NCBI GenBank assembly: GCA_963803155.1
Contig: CAWDMN010000097.1
Span: forward strand, 37,376-101,375
Direction of reading: 5' to 3'
Source: CAWDMN01 sp963803155
Lineage (GTDB): Bacteria > Acidobacteriota > Terriglobia > Versatilivoradales > Versatilivoraceae
DNA length: 64,000 bases
Shown: positions 36,225-44,936 of the stretch, in pieces
How positions within the stretch are numbered: the first letter of the stretch is position 1
Layout: the number at the start of each line of letters is the position of its first letter
Notes under the pieces: model-generated
Told to the model about the DNA's origin: nothing
Databases searched by the model: none
What the model saw: only the letters and a program-made list of their open reading frames with translations
Position numbers and translations under genes: made by a program

Positions 36225-36755
36225 CTACCGAAATTTTTGTCTGCCCAAAATTGACGACTCCTTTGAACATAAATTTTGGGCCAAGCTATCAGAATAGTTT
36301 GTCTTAGGGCTTTCCCAGACGACTGCCACCTCATCGCAATCCGGAAATTTCTGACAACGAATACACTCGCTCCACACCTTTTGGGGCAATTTCTCTCGCG
36401 GGACTTTTCTGAACCCCATTTTCTTGAAGAAACCCGCCACATAAGTGAGGGCATAGAACCTGCGCACTCCTAAAGCTTCCCCTTCCCGGATGCAACTTTC
36501 CAACAACGACCGCCCTATGCCTTTTCCTTTTTGGGAAGGGGCGACAACCAGCGACTTAATTTCAGCTAAATCCCCCCAATTCACATGTAATCCACACACA
36601 CCCACGATTCTCTTCCGTTCTATCGCAACATAATAATCCCGAATATTCTCGTAAATCTCGGATAATGCGCGGCCTAACATTAAGCCACGCTTGGCGGCTG
36701 CATTAATTAGTCTCTGCATCTGGGGAGCATCCTGAAGAGTAGCCTTTCTTATCAT
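36225..36755 (-). CDS. GNAT-family N-acetyltransferase
   Basis: A 176-residue acetyltransferase. MIRKATLQDAPQMQRLINAA opens the fold, and IVGVCGLHVNWGDLAEIKSL is the core strand. VVAPSQKGKGIGRSLLES contains the Q/RxxGxG acetyl-CoA loop, and YALTYVAGFFKKMGF completes the domain. The text is close to short ArgA-like (amino-acid N-acetyltransferase) enzymes, and the C-terminal EKLPQKVWSECIRCQKFPDC with paired cysteines is also typical of that group. Glutamate acetylation is thus plausible but unproven. ATG 36755 was selected for the GGAAAGG 7 nt upstream. It is divergent from the sigma factor gene. Confidence 0.83.
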   Translation of the reverse strand: MIRKATLQDAPQMQRLINAAAKRGLMLGRALSEIYENIRDYYVAIERKRIVGVCGLHVNWGDLAEIKSLVVAPSQKGKGIGRSLLESCIREGEALGVRRFYALTYVAGFFKKMGFRKVPREKLPQKVWSECIRCQKFPDCDEVAVVWESPKTNYSDSLAQNLCSKESSILGRQKFR

Positions 36756-36778
36756 GGGCAACCTTTCCATTAAAATAA

Positions 36779-36865
36779 TTGTTGATTTAATATAAATAAT
36801 AAAATATAGTTTAACTGAATTATGAATTTTAGTTTATCTCAAAATCCATAAAATAAGGGGCCAAC
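36779..36865 (+). promoter_or_regulatory. AT-rich divergent promoter region upstream of the sigma factor
   Basis: TTGTTG at 36779-36784 and TAAAAT at 36800-36805 are -35/-10-like but only 15 nt apart. The region is almost pure A/T and serves both the sigma-factor gene and the divergent GNAT gene. AAGGGGCC at about 36856 is the ribosome binding site for the ATG at 36866. The exact promoter is uncertain. Confidence 0.3.
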
Positions 36866-38578
36866 ATGATCAGCAAGCGAACAAGTGAAGAGACCATTTT
36901 CAGCGATCCGCTCGGTTCCCATTATACTTCTGAAGACGAAACAGGAGAAAGTCCTTTCCATTTTGGATTTTTGGAACTGGACCAGAAATCTGGACTCGAT
37001 AGAGACGAAATAGACAATCCTGAGTTAGAATCGCTTAGCGATGAAGAAGCTTTGTTCCTCTCGCCTGAGGACGGAGAGGAATCCATCGAACATGAGGCAG
37101 CAGAGGCCACTCAAATCCCCGACCCAGTCACTCAATACTTGAGAGAAATGGGAACTGTATCCCTATTGTCGCGCGACAAGGAAGTCTATCTTTTCAAAAA
37201 CTTGGATCGGGTTAAATCACGGCAACTACGCTTGTTGGGTCGGATACCCCTGGCCACCCGTTGCTTCGTCAATGCAGTGGAAGACCCTCTGGGCGAAAAT
37301 GACTCAGAGCCTTTTGATTTGACTGGAGAATTAGAAGCTGATCGGACTCACTCAATTCAAAATCAATTTTTTGAGAAGTTCAAAGACAAGACTTCCAATG
37401 TTCTCAATCGGCTTCAACAAATCCAAAAGCGTCTCTCCGGATCATCTCAACTGTCTGACCGGGTTCATGGGCGGCTAAAATTGGAATATCGTCAGCAGCT
37501 TTCACTCTTGGGAAACCTCTGGGTGGCCCATAAACTGAGTGAAGCAGCAACAATGAAGGTGTACGGCCATTTAGAGGAATTGGGTGGGAAAATCCGGCCG
37601 ATTCGAACCGCGCTAAAAATGCACCAGCGAAAAGCTCAGACCTCGCGTGGACAAAACAGCCGTTCTCAGCGCACGGAGATCGACCACTTGAAAGAGCAGT
37701 TAATGGATTTTTCCTCTCAACTTCAGATTGAAGCTCTCTTCTTTCTGGGGACTTTGCGTAGTTTTGAAACAGCTGAACGTAAGAAGAAGAGCCTGAGAAG
37801 TCAAATCATCGAGGCCAACCTGCGTTTGGTAGTCTCCATTGCCAAAAAGTATTTTCATCACAACCTGAATTTTCTTGATTTGATTCAAGAGGGAAATTTA
37901 GGATTGATGCGCGCCGTGGACAAATTTGATTATCGGCGCGACATCAAATTTTCAACGTATGCCACTTGGTGGATCCGTCAATCGATCATGCGGGCTATTT
38001 TTACCCAAGGCAAGACCGTGCGGGTTCCCGAGCATCTGTCTTTGACGGCTCAAAAGTTGGCGCGAGTGAAGAAGCAGTTGATTGAAAAGCTAAAAAGGGA
38101 GCCTTCGCCAGAGGAAATTGCCAAAGAAATAAAGTTGCCCATTCAGAAAGTCATGACGGTAATGAAGGCGGCCCAAGAGACTGTCTCACTGGACTCTCCG
38201 CAGGGTCCTTCTGAATTGCAAAAACTGAACATTATTTCTGACGACAAGGTAGCCAATCCCGCGGAATTGACCATCGTAAAGGATTTCCAAAGCAAGTGTG
38301 AACTGTTGCTTCGGGAACTCTCCGAACGGGAACAACAAATTCTGCGTCTTCGCTATGGTTTCATCGATGGAAGCGAATACACTCTTGAGGAGATCGGCAA
38401 AAAGTTCATGCTCACCCGGGAGAGAATTCGCCAAATTGAAAAAGAGGCGCTGGCCAAGCTGAAACAGTCAGCGCGCAGCCGCCTGATGACTCCATGCCCC
38501 AATTCAGTAACTTGCGCTAAAAAGTTCAAATACGAACTTTGTGCGAATAATTTGGCGGGCTCGGCAAGCCGGAGTTAA
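36866..38578 (+). CDS. RNA polymerase sigma-70 family factor (RpoD-like)
   Basis: A 570-residue group 1/2 sigma factor. An acidic N-terminus (to about 85) precedes region 1.2 (DPVTQYLREMGTVSLLSRDK) and a long non-conserved region (about 120-300). Region 2 has IEANLRLVVSIAKKYF, LDLIQEGNLGLMRAVDKFDY and FSTYATWWIRQSIMRAI. Region 3 follows, and region 4 has LRLRYGFIDGSEYTLEEIGK and LTRERIRQIEKEALAKLKQ. The layout matches housekeeping RpoD, but the 3.0 segment (GKTVRVPEHLSLTAQKLARV) differs from the usual RIPVHM-type text. It could therefore be a secondary group 2 factor. The C-terminal extension (about 25 residues with three cysteines) is unusual. Confidence 0.88.
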   Translation: MISKRTSEETIFSDPLGSHYTSEDETGESPFHFGFLELDQKSGLDRDEIDNPELESLSDEEALFLSPEDGEESIEHEAAEATQIPDPVTQYLREMGTVSLLSRDKEVYLFKNLDRVKSRQLRLLGRIPLATRCFVNAVEDPLGENDSEPFDLTGELEADRTHSIQNQFFEKFKDKTSNVLNRLQQIQKRLSGSSQLSDRVHGRLKLEYRQQLSLLGNLWVAHKLSEAATMKVYGHLEELGGKIRPIRTALKMHQRKAQTSRGQNSRSQRTEIDHLKEQLMDFSSQLQIEALFFLGTLRSFETAERKKKSLRSQIIEANLRLVVSIAKKYFHHNLNFLDLIQEGNLGLMRAVDKFDYRRDIKFSTYATWWIRQSIMRAIFTQGKTVRVPEHLSLTAQKLARVKKQLIEKLKREPSPEEIAKEIKLPIQKVMTVMKAAQETVSLDSPQGPSELQKLNIISDDKVANPAELTIVKDFQSKCELLLRELSEREQQILRLRYGFIDGSEYTLEEIGKKFMLTRERIRQIEKEALAKLKQSARSRLMTPCPNSVTCAKKFKYELCANNLAGSASRS

Positions 38579-38640
38579 TTCTAGTCTTGCCGAGACAGAA
38601 GCCAGTTTGTCTTTTATTTTTGTCTAGAGAAGGAAAGATT

Positions 38641-39051
38641 ATGGGGGTTCTACCCAAAGAAATTGACGACTTGGAAAATGCCTTGTATCCCATTGGCGTT
38701 GTGGCGGAAATACTTGATGTCAATGAGCAGACTCTGCGAGTGTACGAAAAAAACGGGCTGATTAATCCCTGCCGCAGAAACCGTGACCGATATTATTCAG
38801 CCAACGATATTATCTGGTTGAAGTGTCTTCGCCGTTTCATCAAGGAAGATGGACTGAACTTGAGGGGAATAGAAAAATTGCTCAAGGTAGTCCCCTGTTT
38901 TGAGATCAGCCCTTGCGAAGGTTGCACAAGTTGCACAGCCTATCACAAGAGGGGATTGCCTTGTTCATCTTCGCAGAGCACTTCCACGGCTCCTGTAACC
39001 GAGCGTTCCTGTCAGCGCTGTGAAGCCCTCATAGGTCAAAAAGGCGGATAG
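38641..39051 (+). CDS. MerR family regulator with Cys-rich C-terminus
   Basis: A 136-residue regulator. The MerR winged helix-turn-helix is at about 15-85 (LYPIGVVAEILDVNEQTLRV, YEKNGLINPCRRNRDRYYSA, IIWLKCLRRFIKEDGLNLRG). The HspR-like YPIGVVAEILDVNEQTLRVYE fits repressors of heat-shock genes. A C-terminal cluster of cysteines (PCFEISPCEGCTSC, LPC, SCQRCEAL) could bind metal or sense redox. ATG 38641 was chosen for GAAGGAAAG just upstream. It lies 62 nt after the sigma factor gene and is probably co-transcribed. Its stop abuts the convergent methyltransferase stop with no intervening base. Confidence 0.85.
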   Translation: MGVLPKEIDDLENALYPIGVVAEILDVNEQTLRVYEKNGLINPCRRNRDRYYSANDIIWLKCLRRFIKEDGLNLRGIEKLLKVVPCFEISPCEGCTSCTAYHKRGLPCSSSQSTSTAPVTERSCQRCEALIGQKGG

Positions 39052-39945
39052 TCACTCTCCTTGATTTTCTCTCGATGGCGGGACCGGCCTTTCAGAATTT
39101 TGAGTCGTTCCGCCAATTCCTGTTCCCTCGTCTAGCGCTCGACAGCGCACCAGATATCCGATCCCCCGATCCTGTAACAGGCTTCGCCGCTGCCAGACAA
39201 GAAATGGCCTCCAGATGGATTCCTGAAAAAGACGCTCAAGCCAATTCCCGAAAACGAAGTTGCCACTCCGAGCAGTTCTCTCCAGGGACAACATACATGT
39301 GCTGCCTTCATTTAAAGCCGTGGAGTGGTTGCCATCGAAATTAGCCTGACGCCGCCCCGATTTCTTAAACAACGAAGAATAACGATAAGTCAAATTCAAT
39401 ATCGGATAGCCATAACACCACAAAGACTCCACTTTAAGATTGGCCGCTTTGATCGTCTCCAGCAATCCCGCCTTTTCGTAGCGCCGGACATGGCCAGCGC
39501 GATCGTCATTGATCGTCCATTGCCGCATATGAGCAGGGACTGAAAAGATCAGACGCCCTCCAGGCTTTAAACGCAGCTGCCACTTCTTCAGGCAGCCTAG
39601 ATCATCGAGATAATGCTCGAGCACTTCAAAGGCGATAATGAGGTCGAAGCTCTCCTGAATCGTCTCAAAATTGGAATTTAAGAAATGAATTCCCTCGACT
39701 GTCGGACTCTGCTGCCGATGCAGTTGGATGACGCTGGGATTCAAATCCAGACAAGTGCCTCGAAAACCTCGGCTGGTCAATTCTAAATAAAAACGCCCCC
39801 GGCCAACTCCGACTTCCAAAAAATGGCCTCCGGACAATCCGTTCAGCAGCCGGCGAGCCAGAACAAATCGAAAAAGATAGGCCAACGAAGGATGTTTTAA
39901 TTCCACTTCATCTCCAAAGCATTTCCGAAAAAAATGGCGAATCAA
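39052..39945 (-). CDS. Class I SAM-dependent methyltransferase
   Basis: A 297-residue methyltransferase. Motif I is HFLEVGVGRGRFYLEL, the acidic loop is GTCLDLNPSVIQLHR, and FDLIIAFEVLEHYLDDLGCL, LRLKPGGRLIFSVPAHM and DDRAGHVRRYEKAGL complete the Methyltransf_11/23 fold. The DDxxGHxRRY segment is common in methyltransferases of envelope glycan clusters. It starts at TTG 39945, overlapping the TGA of the upstream methyltransferase gene (39942-39944), with AAAGG 6 nt before it. The last about 90 residues are less conserved. The likely role is methylation of a glycan or lipid-linked intermediate in this operon. Confidence 0.83.
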   Translation of the reverse strand: MIRHFFRKCFGDEVELKHPSLAYLFRFVLARRLLNGLSGGHFLEVGVGRGRFYLELTSRGFRGTCLDLNPSVIQLHRQQSPTVEGIHFLNSNFETIQESFDLIIAFEVLEHYLDDLGCLKKWQLRLKPGGRLIFSVPAHMRQWTINDDRAGHVRRYEKAGLLETIKAANLKVESLWCYGYPILNLTYRYSSLFKKSGRRQANFDGNHSTALNEGSTCMLSLERTARSGNFVFGNWLERLFQESIWRPFLVWQRRSLLQDRGIGYLVRCRALDEGTGIGGTTQNSERPVPPSRENQGE

Positions 39946-40697
39946 GTTGAACCTTTGGAATATTTAGCCTCGATGGGCTTGTGCAATAGGAGGACAAAAA
40001 CCGGAAAAAGCGGTCTTAACCATTTCAGGAGCCAGGTCGGAATCCATCTCACCCAAGCAGTTTGCCGGATCAATTTTTTATCATCAGGAAAATAAATTTG
40101 GGGGTTTTTGACCAATTCGATAGAAAGATCACAAATCTCGAATCGATGAACCAGCTTCAACAATTGGCCGCGGCCCGGCGGGTAATCCAAATAACTTCTC
40201 CCGCGTCTGAACAGGCGGACATAGGCATTGGCCAATCGCCGCGGTAACCACGAAAGGAGCGGCAAGCGGTAATGCGGTTCGATCAGGCTGAAGCGGTTGG
40301 GGCAGGCCAGGTAACATTTCCCTTCCGGCGCAAGAACCCGCCAGATTTCCGCCAGCAATCGGTTGGGGGCGGGCACATGCTCCAACACATGATTCAAGAT
40401 TACCGCATCAAAAAAGTCGGATGCAAAAGGGAGATGGCAGGCATCGGCCTGAACAAAATCAAATTCCCTTCCTCCCCTTTGCGTCATCAGCCTCTCAAAG
40501 TCAACTCCCACCGCCCATTTGAAGTTTTTCGCGAGCAGCTCCGTGATGATGCCACGGCTGCAGCCCACATCCAACAACTTGGATTGGGATAATTCCAAAC
40601 CGTGGGCCTTTAGCACCGCCAGAATTTTTTCCGCCTTTTGCGGACGGGCGGCCAGGTATTCATCTTGAAATTGGAATCGCTCTAGAAATGCCGTCAT
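39942..40697 (-). CDS. Class I SAM-dependent methyltransferase
   Basis: A 251-residue methyltransferase. SKLLDVGCSRGIITELLAKN is motif I, WAVGVDFERLMTQR motif II, and FDFVQADACHLPFASDFFDA, VILNHVLEHVPAPNRLLAEI and WRVLAPEGKCYLACPNRFSL complete the core. A hydrophobic C-terminus (WLLKWLRPLFPVFVLLL) may associate with the membrane. ATG 40697 is preferred because the fold begins there; the frame stays open upstream to 40841. It overlaps the next methyltransferase gene by 4 nt (coupled). With the two glycosyltransferase genes it forms a probable surface-polysaccharide or glycolipid operon. Confidence 0.8.
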   Translation of the reverse strand: MTAFLERFQFQDEYLAARPQKAEKILAVLKAHGLELSQSKLLDVGCSRGIITELLAKNFKWAVGVDFERLMTQRGGREFDFVQADACHLPFASDFFDAVILNHVLEHVPAPNRLLAEIWRVLAPEGKCYLACPNRFSLIEPHYRLPLLSWLPRRLANAYVRLFRRGRSYLDYPPGRGQLLKLVHRFEICDLSIELVKNPQIYFPDDKKLIRQTAWVRWIPTWLLKWLRPLFPVFVLLLHKPIEAKYSKGST

Positions 40698-41034
40698 CCT
40701 TGTCAATTCGGAAGAAAGATTTGTTATTTCTCGGCAGCCCACATTTCTCCGGCAACATGAAAGCAGGCCTTGGTATTTGCAATTATTAAATCGTCGTCCC
40801 AGGGTTCGATCCGCCGAAGAGTTTTCCCCAAAAACACACACCCAATGACGCTTCTGCTGAAGTCAGGCTACCAAAAGTTCCCATTTCACGCGCATCGACT
40901 TTACCGGTTGGGCCCTGCTCTGCCCGGATGCCACTCGGCCACCGCACGCTCCTGATTCGACTATTCTCCCATCCGCGTCTTTTGCCAACGGGAGTTGGGT
41001 TCTCCTGTTTTTAAAATAAGGATTACAAAAAAGG

Positions 41035-42183
41035 TCACTCTCGAATCTGCATGGAAATTTTCTCAATTGTGTCAATCAAAACATCCCAAGAAAATTTTGG
41101 AAGCGCTAATTGAATCTCGCGTTCCATTTCAGGACCCCGTTTCTGTTGAAAGAAGTCGACGATGGCACAAGCCAACGCTTCCGAATCCTCGGGAGGAACT
41201 AGGTATCCCGTTTTGCCCTCCACCACGGCTTCCGGCAACCCTCCCACACGTGTAGCCAGAACCGGCTTTCCAAAACCATGGGACAATGCAACGATCCCGC
41301 TTTGAGTGGCATTGACATAGGGGGTCACGATCAAATCAGCTGCGGCAAACAAAACAGGAACTTGTTCATCCGGGATATAATTCAAATAAAAGCTGACATT
41401 TTCTTGGATGCCCAATTCCCTCGCCAATGAAGGGTAATCATCAGGCTTGCTCCATGCTTCCCCGGCCACCAGCAGATGAATAGGTATCTTCCTCAAGGCC
41501 AGGGGGAGACATTTTAACAGGTATCGAAGTCCTTTATATTCCCGAATGAAACCAAAAAAAAGCAACACGTTGGGTGTTTTTATTCCTAGCCGCGACCTAG
41601 CTTCGGTTTTATCCACATCCATGCTATTGAGATGCTGATATACCGGGTGAGGAGAAATAAATATCCTTTCCCGGGCACACGCTCCCAAGGACTCTTGAAG
41701 AGATTTTTGGTCGGTTCCTGAATGAACAATAAAGTAATCCCCAAATTTTAATATCCGCCGGGTCAGCCATCTCTTCCACCATGCGGATTCATGTTCCCGA
41801 ACGTTGTGGCAAATAAAGAGGACTCTAACTGGATGCTTCGCGTGTTTCAAGCAAACAAGAAAAACAAGATAAAAGGGGGCCCAGTACGCCACACTCCAAT
41901 TTAAGAGGACCAATCGGCATTCGCGATTTCTCAGAAACCGGGCTGCAACAAGCCACTCCAAAGGATTGGCGGCATCAATCCACTTATCCGCCGTCTCCCT
42001 GGTCACGGGCGTCCCGCTGGGATCTTTATCGCTGGCCCCCGGATATAGCCAACTCGGATATTGTCGGCGAAAGGAGACGAAGGTAAGCTGGGAACGCTGG
42101 CGCAGAGCACGAACCAACAAAGTCGTGTAATGGGCAATTCCTCCACGGAAAGGGTAAGTTGGACCCACGACGGCATACTTCAT
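41035..42183 (-). CDS. Glycosyltransferase family 4
   Basis: A 382-residue GT-B enzyme. The N-terminal domain opens with KYAVVGPTYPFRGGIAHYTT and has LFICHNVREHESAWWKRWLT. The C-terminal nucleotide-sugar domain has NVLLFFGFIREYKGLRYLLK, IHLLVAGEAW, VNATQSGIVALSHGFGKPVL and VGGLPEAVVEGKTGYLVPPE, the last being the EX7E-type donor site. ATG 42183 overlaps the stop of the GT2 gene (ATGA), and AGGA lies 7 nt upstream. It presumably adds a sugar in assembly of a surface glycan; donor and acceptor cannot be read from sequence. Confidence 0.9.
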   Translation of the reverse strand: MKYAVVGPTYPFRGGIAHYTTLLVRALRQRSQLTFVSFRRQYPSWLYPGASDKDPSGTPVTRETADKWIDAANPLEWLVAARFLRNRECRLVLLNWSVAYWAPFYLVFLVCLKHAKHPVRVLFICHNVREHESAWWKRWLTRRILKFGDYFIVHSGTDQKSLQESLGACARERIFISPHPVYQHLNSMDVDKTEARSRLGIKTPNVLLFFGFIREYKGLRYLLKCLPLALRKIPIHLLVAGEAWSKPDDYPSLARELGIQENVSFYLNYIPDEQVPVLFAAADLIVTPYVNATQSGIVALSHGFGKPVLATRVGGLPEAVVEGKTGYLVPPEDSEALACAIVDFFQQKRGPEMEREIQLALPKFSWDVLIDTIEKISMQIRE

Positions 42184-43205
42184 TGGCAATCCTGATTATG
42201 GTGATCCGATGCAGTAGTTGCGGGAAGAGAGGTTGACAAACTCAGTCCGGCGGAGGAGTTTACGGTGGAATCCACTTCAAGCCTCCTCAATCGGTACAGG
42301 ATATTCTCGGCTAAGCGGCGATTGACACAAATCAATTCCGAAACCAGTCCTATCACGCAGAGCTGAACACCCAGCATGATCAAAATGGAGGCCAAAATCA
42401 AAGATTGTAGATGCCCGCCCTCTGAGTAAAAAGAATAGAGGATCAGATAGCGCAGGGAAATCATGAATCCAGCAGCCAGAAAAAATCCCCCGCCAAAGAA
42501 AAAGAATCGCATGGGATTGTAAGTGGCATAGATCCTCAGAATCGTGGCGGCTGAACGGCCAATGTAATGAGGGATCGATCCGGCAAGACGGGATTCGCGC
42601 AATTTCCGGTTTACCGAAATGGGCACGGTCGCTATTCGGAGAGAGCTTTGGCCAGCCTGAATCAATGTCTCCAAGGTATAAGAAAATTCGGAAAATACAT
42701 TCAAACGCAGCGCGGCCTCCCGATTGAAAGCCCGAAAACCACTCGTGGTGTCTTCAATCCGGCATCGGGCGGCGCGGCAAACCACCCAACTTCCTACCTT
42801 TTGCAGTTTTTTCTTGATCGGGGAAAAATCATGAACTGAATCGATGTTCCGAACCCCCACAACTACGTCGGCCTGTTGGCTCAGCAAGGGTTTGATCAAA
42901 GCTGGAATATCAGCGGCAGAATACTGGTTGTCGGCATCGGTGTTGACAATCAAATCGGCTCCCTGCCGTAAACATGCTTCCAAGCCCGCTCGAAACGCGG
43001 CGCCCAATCCAAGGTGCTTCCCAAGTTTTACTATGTGATGAACTCCCAGGCCCCGTGCCACTTCCGCCGTCTGGTCGGAAGAACCATCATCGATGATGAG
43101 AAATTCAACGCAATCAATCCCGGGAATTTTTCGAGGCAAATCCCGCACCGTTACGGGCAGAGTTTTTTCTTCGTTGTAGCAAGGAATCTGAATAATCAGC
43201 TTCAT
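42180..43205 (-). CDS. Membrane glycosyltransferase family 2 (polyprenyl-phosphate type)
   Basis: A 341-residue GT2 enzyme like dolichyl/undecaprenyl-phosphate hexosyltransferases. LIIQIPCYNEEKTLP, FLIIDDGSSDQTAEVA, GLGAAFRAGLEACLRQ and ADLIVNTDADNQY carry the nucleotide and DxD metal motifs. GFRAFNREAALRLN is also typical of this group. Two C-terminal transmembrane helices (FFFFGGGFFLAAGFMISLRY, LILASILIMLGVQLCVIGLV) follow. ATG 43205 was chosen because it opens directly on the first beta strand. It is translationally coupled to the GT4 gene. Confidence 0.9.
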   Translation of the reverse strand: MKLIIQIPCYNEEKTLPVTVRDLPRKIPGIDCVEFLIIDDGSSDQTAEVARGLGVHHIVKLGKHLGLGAAFRAGLEACLRQGADLIVNTDADNQYSAADIPALIKPLLSQQADVVVGVRNIDSVHDFSPIKKKLQKVGSWVVCRAARCRIEDTTSGFRAFNREAALRLNVFSEFSYTLETLIQAGQSSLRIATVPISVNRKLRESRLAGSIPHYIGRSAATILRIYATYNPMRFFFFGGGFFLAAGFMISLRYLILYSFYSEGGHLQSLILASILIMLGVQLCVIGLVSELICVNRRLAENILYRLRRLEVDSTVNSSAGLSLSTSLPATTASDHHNQDCQ

Positions 43206-43281
43206 CTGGATCAAGAACTCCCTTTTACCCGGCTCCCACACATGACATTTCGATCATCTGATGGATGAATGTGCTCATGAA

Positions 43282-44082
43282 TTAAGAATAAGAAGTCAAT
43301 TCCACCAAGCCGCTTCCAAATGGCAGTTGAATGGAAGCCAGCACCGGTATTTTGCGTGAATCGTCAGTCAGCCAGATCACAAATTTCTTGTTAGGAACCA
43401 TCCGTCCATCGGCAGATAAGCCCACTTCCAACCTGAGGGCATGAAATGATCCGATAGAGACGCTCACCAACTCCGCACCCGTGACTCGAACCTCCAGAAG
43501 GTATTTCCTGCCCCCATCGAATAATGGGAGATACAAAATCATCCCCGGCCCGAGTCCAAGGTTGCGAATGGAATAAAGCGCCGATACTGGGTCTTGTGTG
43601 CCCATCTCGATATTCAATTCGCGAGCGGGTTTATCCAGTGCCTGCCAACGGGCGGAACGCCCGAGTTGATTGAAGTGCGTGGTTTCGCTGACATTCTTCT
43701 TTTTCAGAGTGAATTTCTTTTGATACAGGATCGGAAAACCGCGGACCGGATCATAGCGGGAAGTCATTTCATCAGTTAATTTGCAGAGGGTATCCAAAGC
43801 CGCACTGGATTGAGCGTGAAGAACAAATTCGAAAAAATCACTGCTATTCTTTACGGATATCTCAGCCGTTCCCGCCACAAGAATCTTCTCCCAAGACACC
43901 CGATACTGCAGCTTTTCACCCGGTTGATATGCTGGGCAAGCCGCTGTTCCTCCCTGGGCAGCCATGGTCTCCATACAGAGTGCCGGCACAGCTGGAAATC
44001 GGGACGCCGCTTGCTTTTGATGCACAAACAGCCATCCTCCTCCACCCAGTATATCCCCAAGATACATATTCTTGATATTCAT
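43282..44082 (-). CDS. DUF3108 domain-containing protein, 5' end uncertain
   Basis: Contains a DUF3108 domain from about residue 50: YQPGEKLQYRVSWEKILVAG, EMTSRYDPVRGFPILYQKKF, DPVSALYSIRNLGLG, LFDGGRKYLLEVRVTGAELV and KFVIWLTDDSRKIPVLASIQ. Family members are periplasmic beta-barrel-like proteins of unknown function, usually with a signal peptide. Here the first 45 residues (NIKNMYLGDILGGGG and on) are not signal-like and overlap an RHS fragment in another frame. The real start may be lost at a junction near 44.0 kb, or may lie at GTG about 44030. It heads the glycosyltransferase/methyltransferase operon. Confidence 0.7.
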   Translation of the reverse strand: MNIKNMYLGDILGGGGWLFVHQKQAASRFPAVPALCMETMAAQGGTAACPAYQPGEKLQYRVSWEKILVAGTAEISVKNSSDFFEFVLHAQSSAALDTLCKLTDEMTSRYDPVRGFPILYQKKFTLKKKNVSETTHFNQLGRSARWQALDKPARELNIEMGTQDPVSALYSIRNLGLGPGMILYLPLFDGGRKYLLEVRVTGAELVSVSIGSFHALRLEVGLSADGRMVPNKKFVIWLTDDSRKIPVLASIQLPFGSGLVELTSYS

Positions 44083-44512
44083 TGTATTCTTCTAAGAAAG
44101 GAATCCATCCCTCTAATGAAGAAAGCTTTTGTAACCCAGTTTTGGGTTTATTAGATTTTGGATCTGCTTCTTTTTTGTTGTTTTTCTTATCACCCCCATT
44201 TGCATCGTTTTGCTGTACTTGCGATGAATTTACAGCTCCTCTATCCATTGGAGTAACATACATACCGTTTTCATCGAACCTATTTCTGCCATAAATGTCT
44301 TGATCCGCCATTCCATCGGGGTCAATAAGCCTAATAGGATTATTCTTGCAATAAGTGTAGGGACTCCATTTCCTATTCATTTCCGCTAATGGGTCCGGCG
44401 TAGTCCATCTCCCTATCTGCGGGTCATAAAACCTGGCGCCGTAATCATATAATCCTACTCCGGTTTTTGATGTTGTTTTAAGGCTTCTACCTGCTCCAAA
44501 AACAGGGTTCAA
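43916..44512 (-). pseudogene. RHS-repeat core domain fragment
   Basis: The 198-codon frame begins at a TTG and carries the RHS-associated core: VGLYDYGARFYDPQIGRWTT, PDPLAEMNRKWSPYTYCKNN and PIRLIDPDGM. That wording is typical of Bacteroidota RHS proteins. About 75 residues of polar sequence follow, then text that overlaps the DUF3108 gene and is probably not part of the original protein. There is no upstream YD-repeat region, so only the C-terminal core of a normally 1000+-residue protein is present. The DNA is more AT-rich than both flanks. It is a fragment, and the foreign end-point is near 44.05 kb. Confidence 0.75.
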
Positions 44513-44669
44513 AGAACGTCTAATGCCCTCAAAAATAGCACATTTTTTCTTTTATCTGAACCCTTTCAAATAAAGTTTTCAGTTAAAAGAAAAAGCTCTG
44601 CCTTTCCTTATCGAAGCCTGGGCTTTATACTTCATTGCGGTTGCTTAACCGTCCAGATTTAAAGAAGTT

Positions 44670-44936
44670 TTAATTTGAAAGAAACAAGGTTAAGCAATAG
44701 CAATGAAGGTGCAGGGGCTTGGCCGAAGGACGGGACAAAGTGTAGCCTCCGGCCTGGCCGCGGACACTGGCGACGAGCCCTCCGAGGCGGAGAATCCGCA
44801 TCAGTTTGGCGACATTGGGGACCGACAATCCCTCGGCGCGGCTGATTTCGGGAATGCTGTGGCTGCGTGTCTCGCCGTGGCGAGCCATGTACAAGAGGCA
44901 CCGAAGGCCATACTCTTCCTGGGCGCTGAGTTTCAT
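44670..44936 (-). pseudogene. Rrf2-family transcriptional regulator, truncated
   Basis: KLSAQEEYGLRCLLYMARHG, SIPEISRAEGLSVPNVAKLM, RILRLGGLVASVRGQAGGYT and LSRPSAKPLHLH form the N-terminal winged helix of an Rrf2 regulator. The family normally continues for about 60 more residues, sometimes with an Fe-S cysteine cluster. Here the text turns into HCYCLTLFLSN and stops. The loss of homology at about 44,700 coincides exactly with a switch from GC-rich to AT-rich DNA. The surviving part is divergent from glgP. Confidence 0.78.
44690..44712. other. Composition breakpoint / probable junction
   Basis: GC-rich Rrf2 coding DNA ends here and AT-rich DNA with an RHS fragment begins. The Rrf2 reading frame loses family resemblance at the same point. 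The sequence on the two sides does not look like one genome. Confidence 0.6.
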
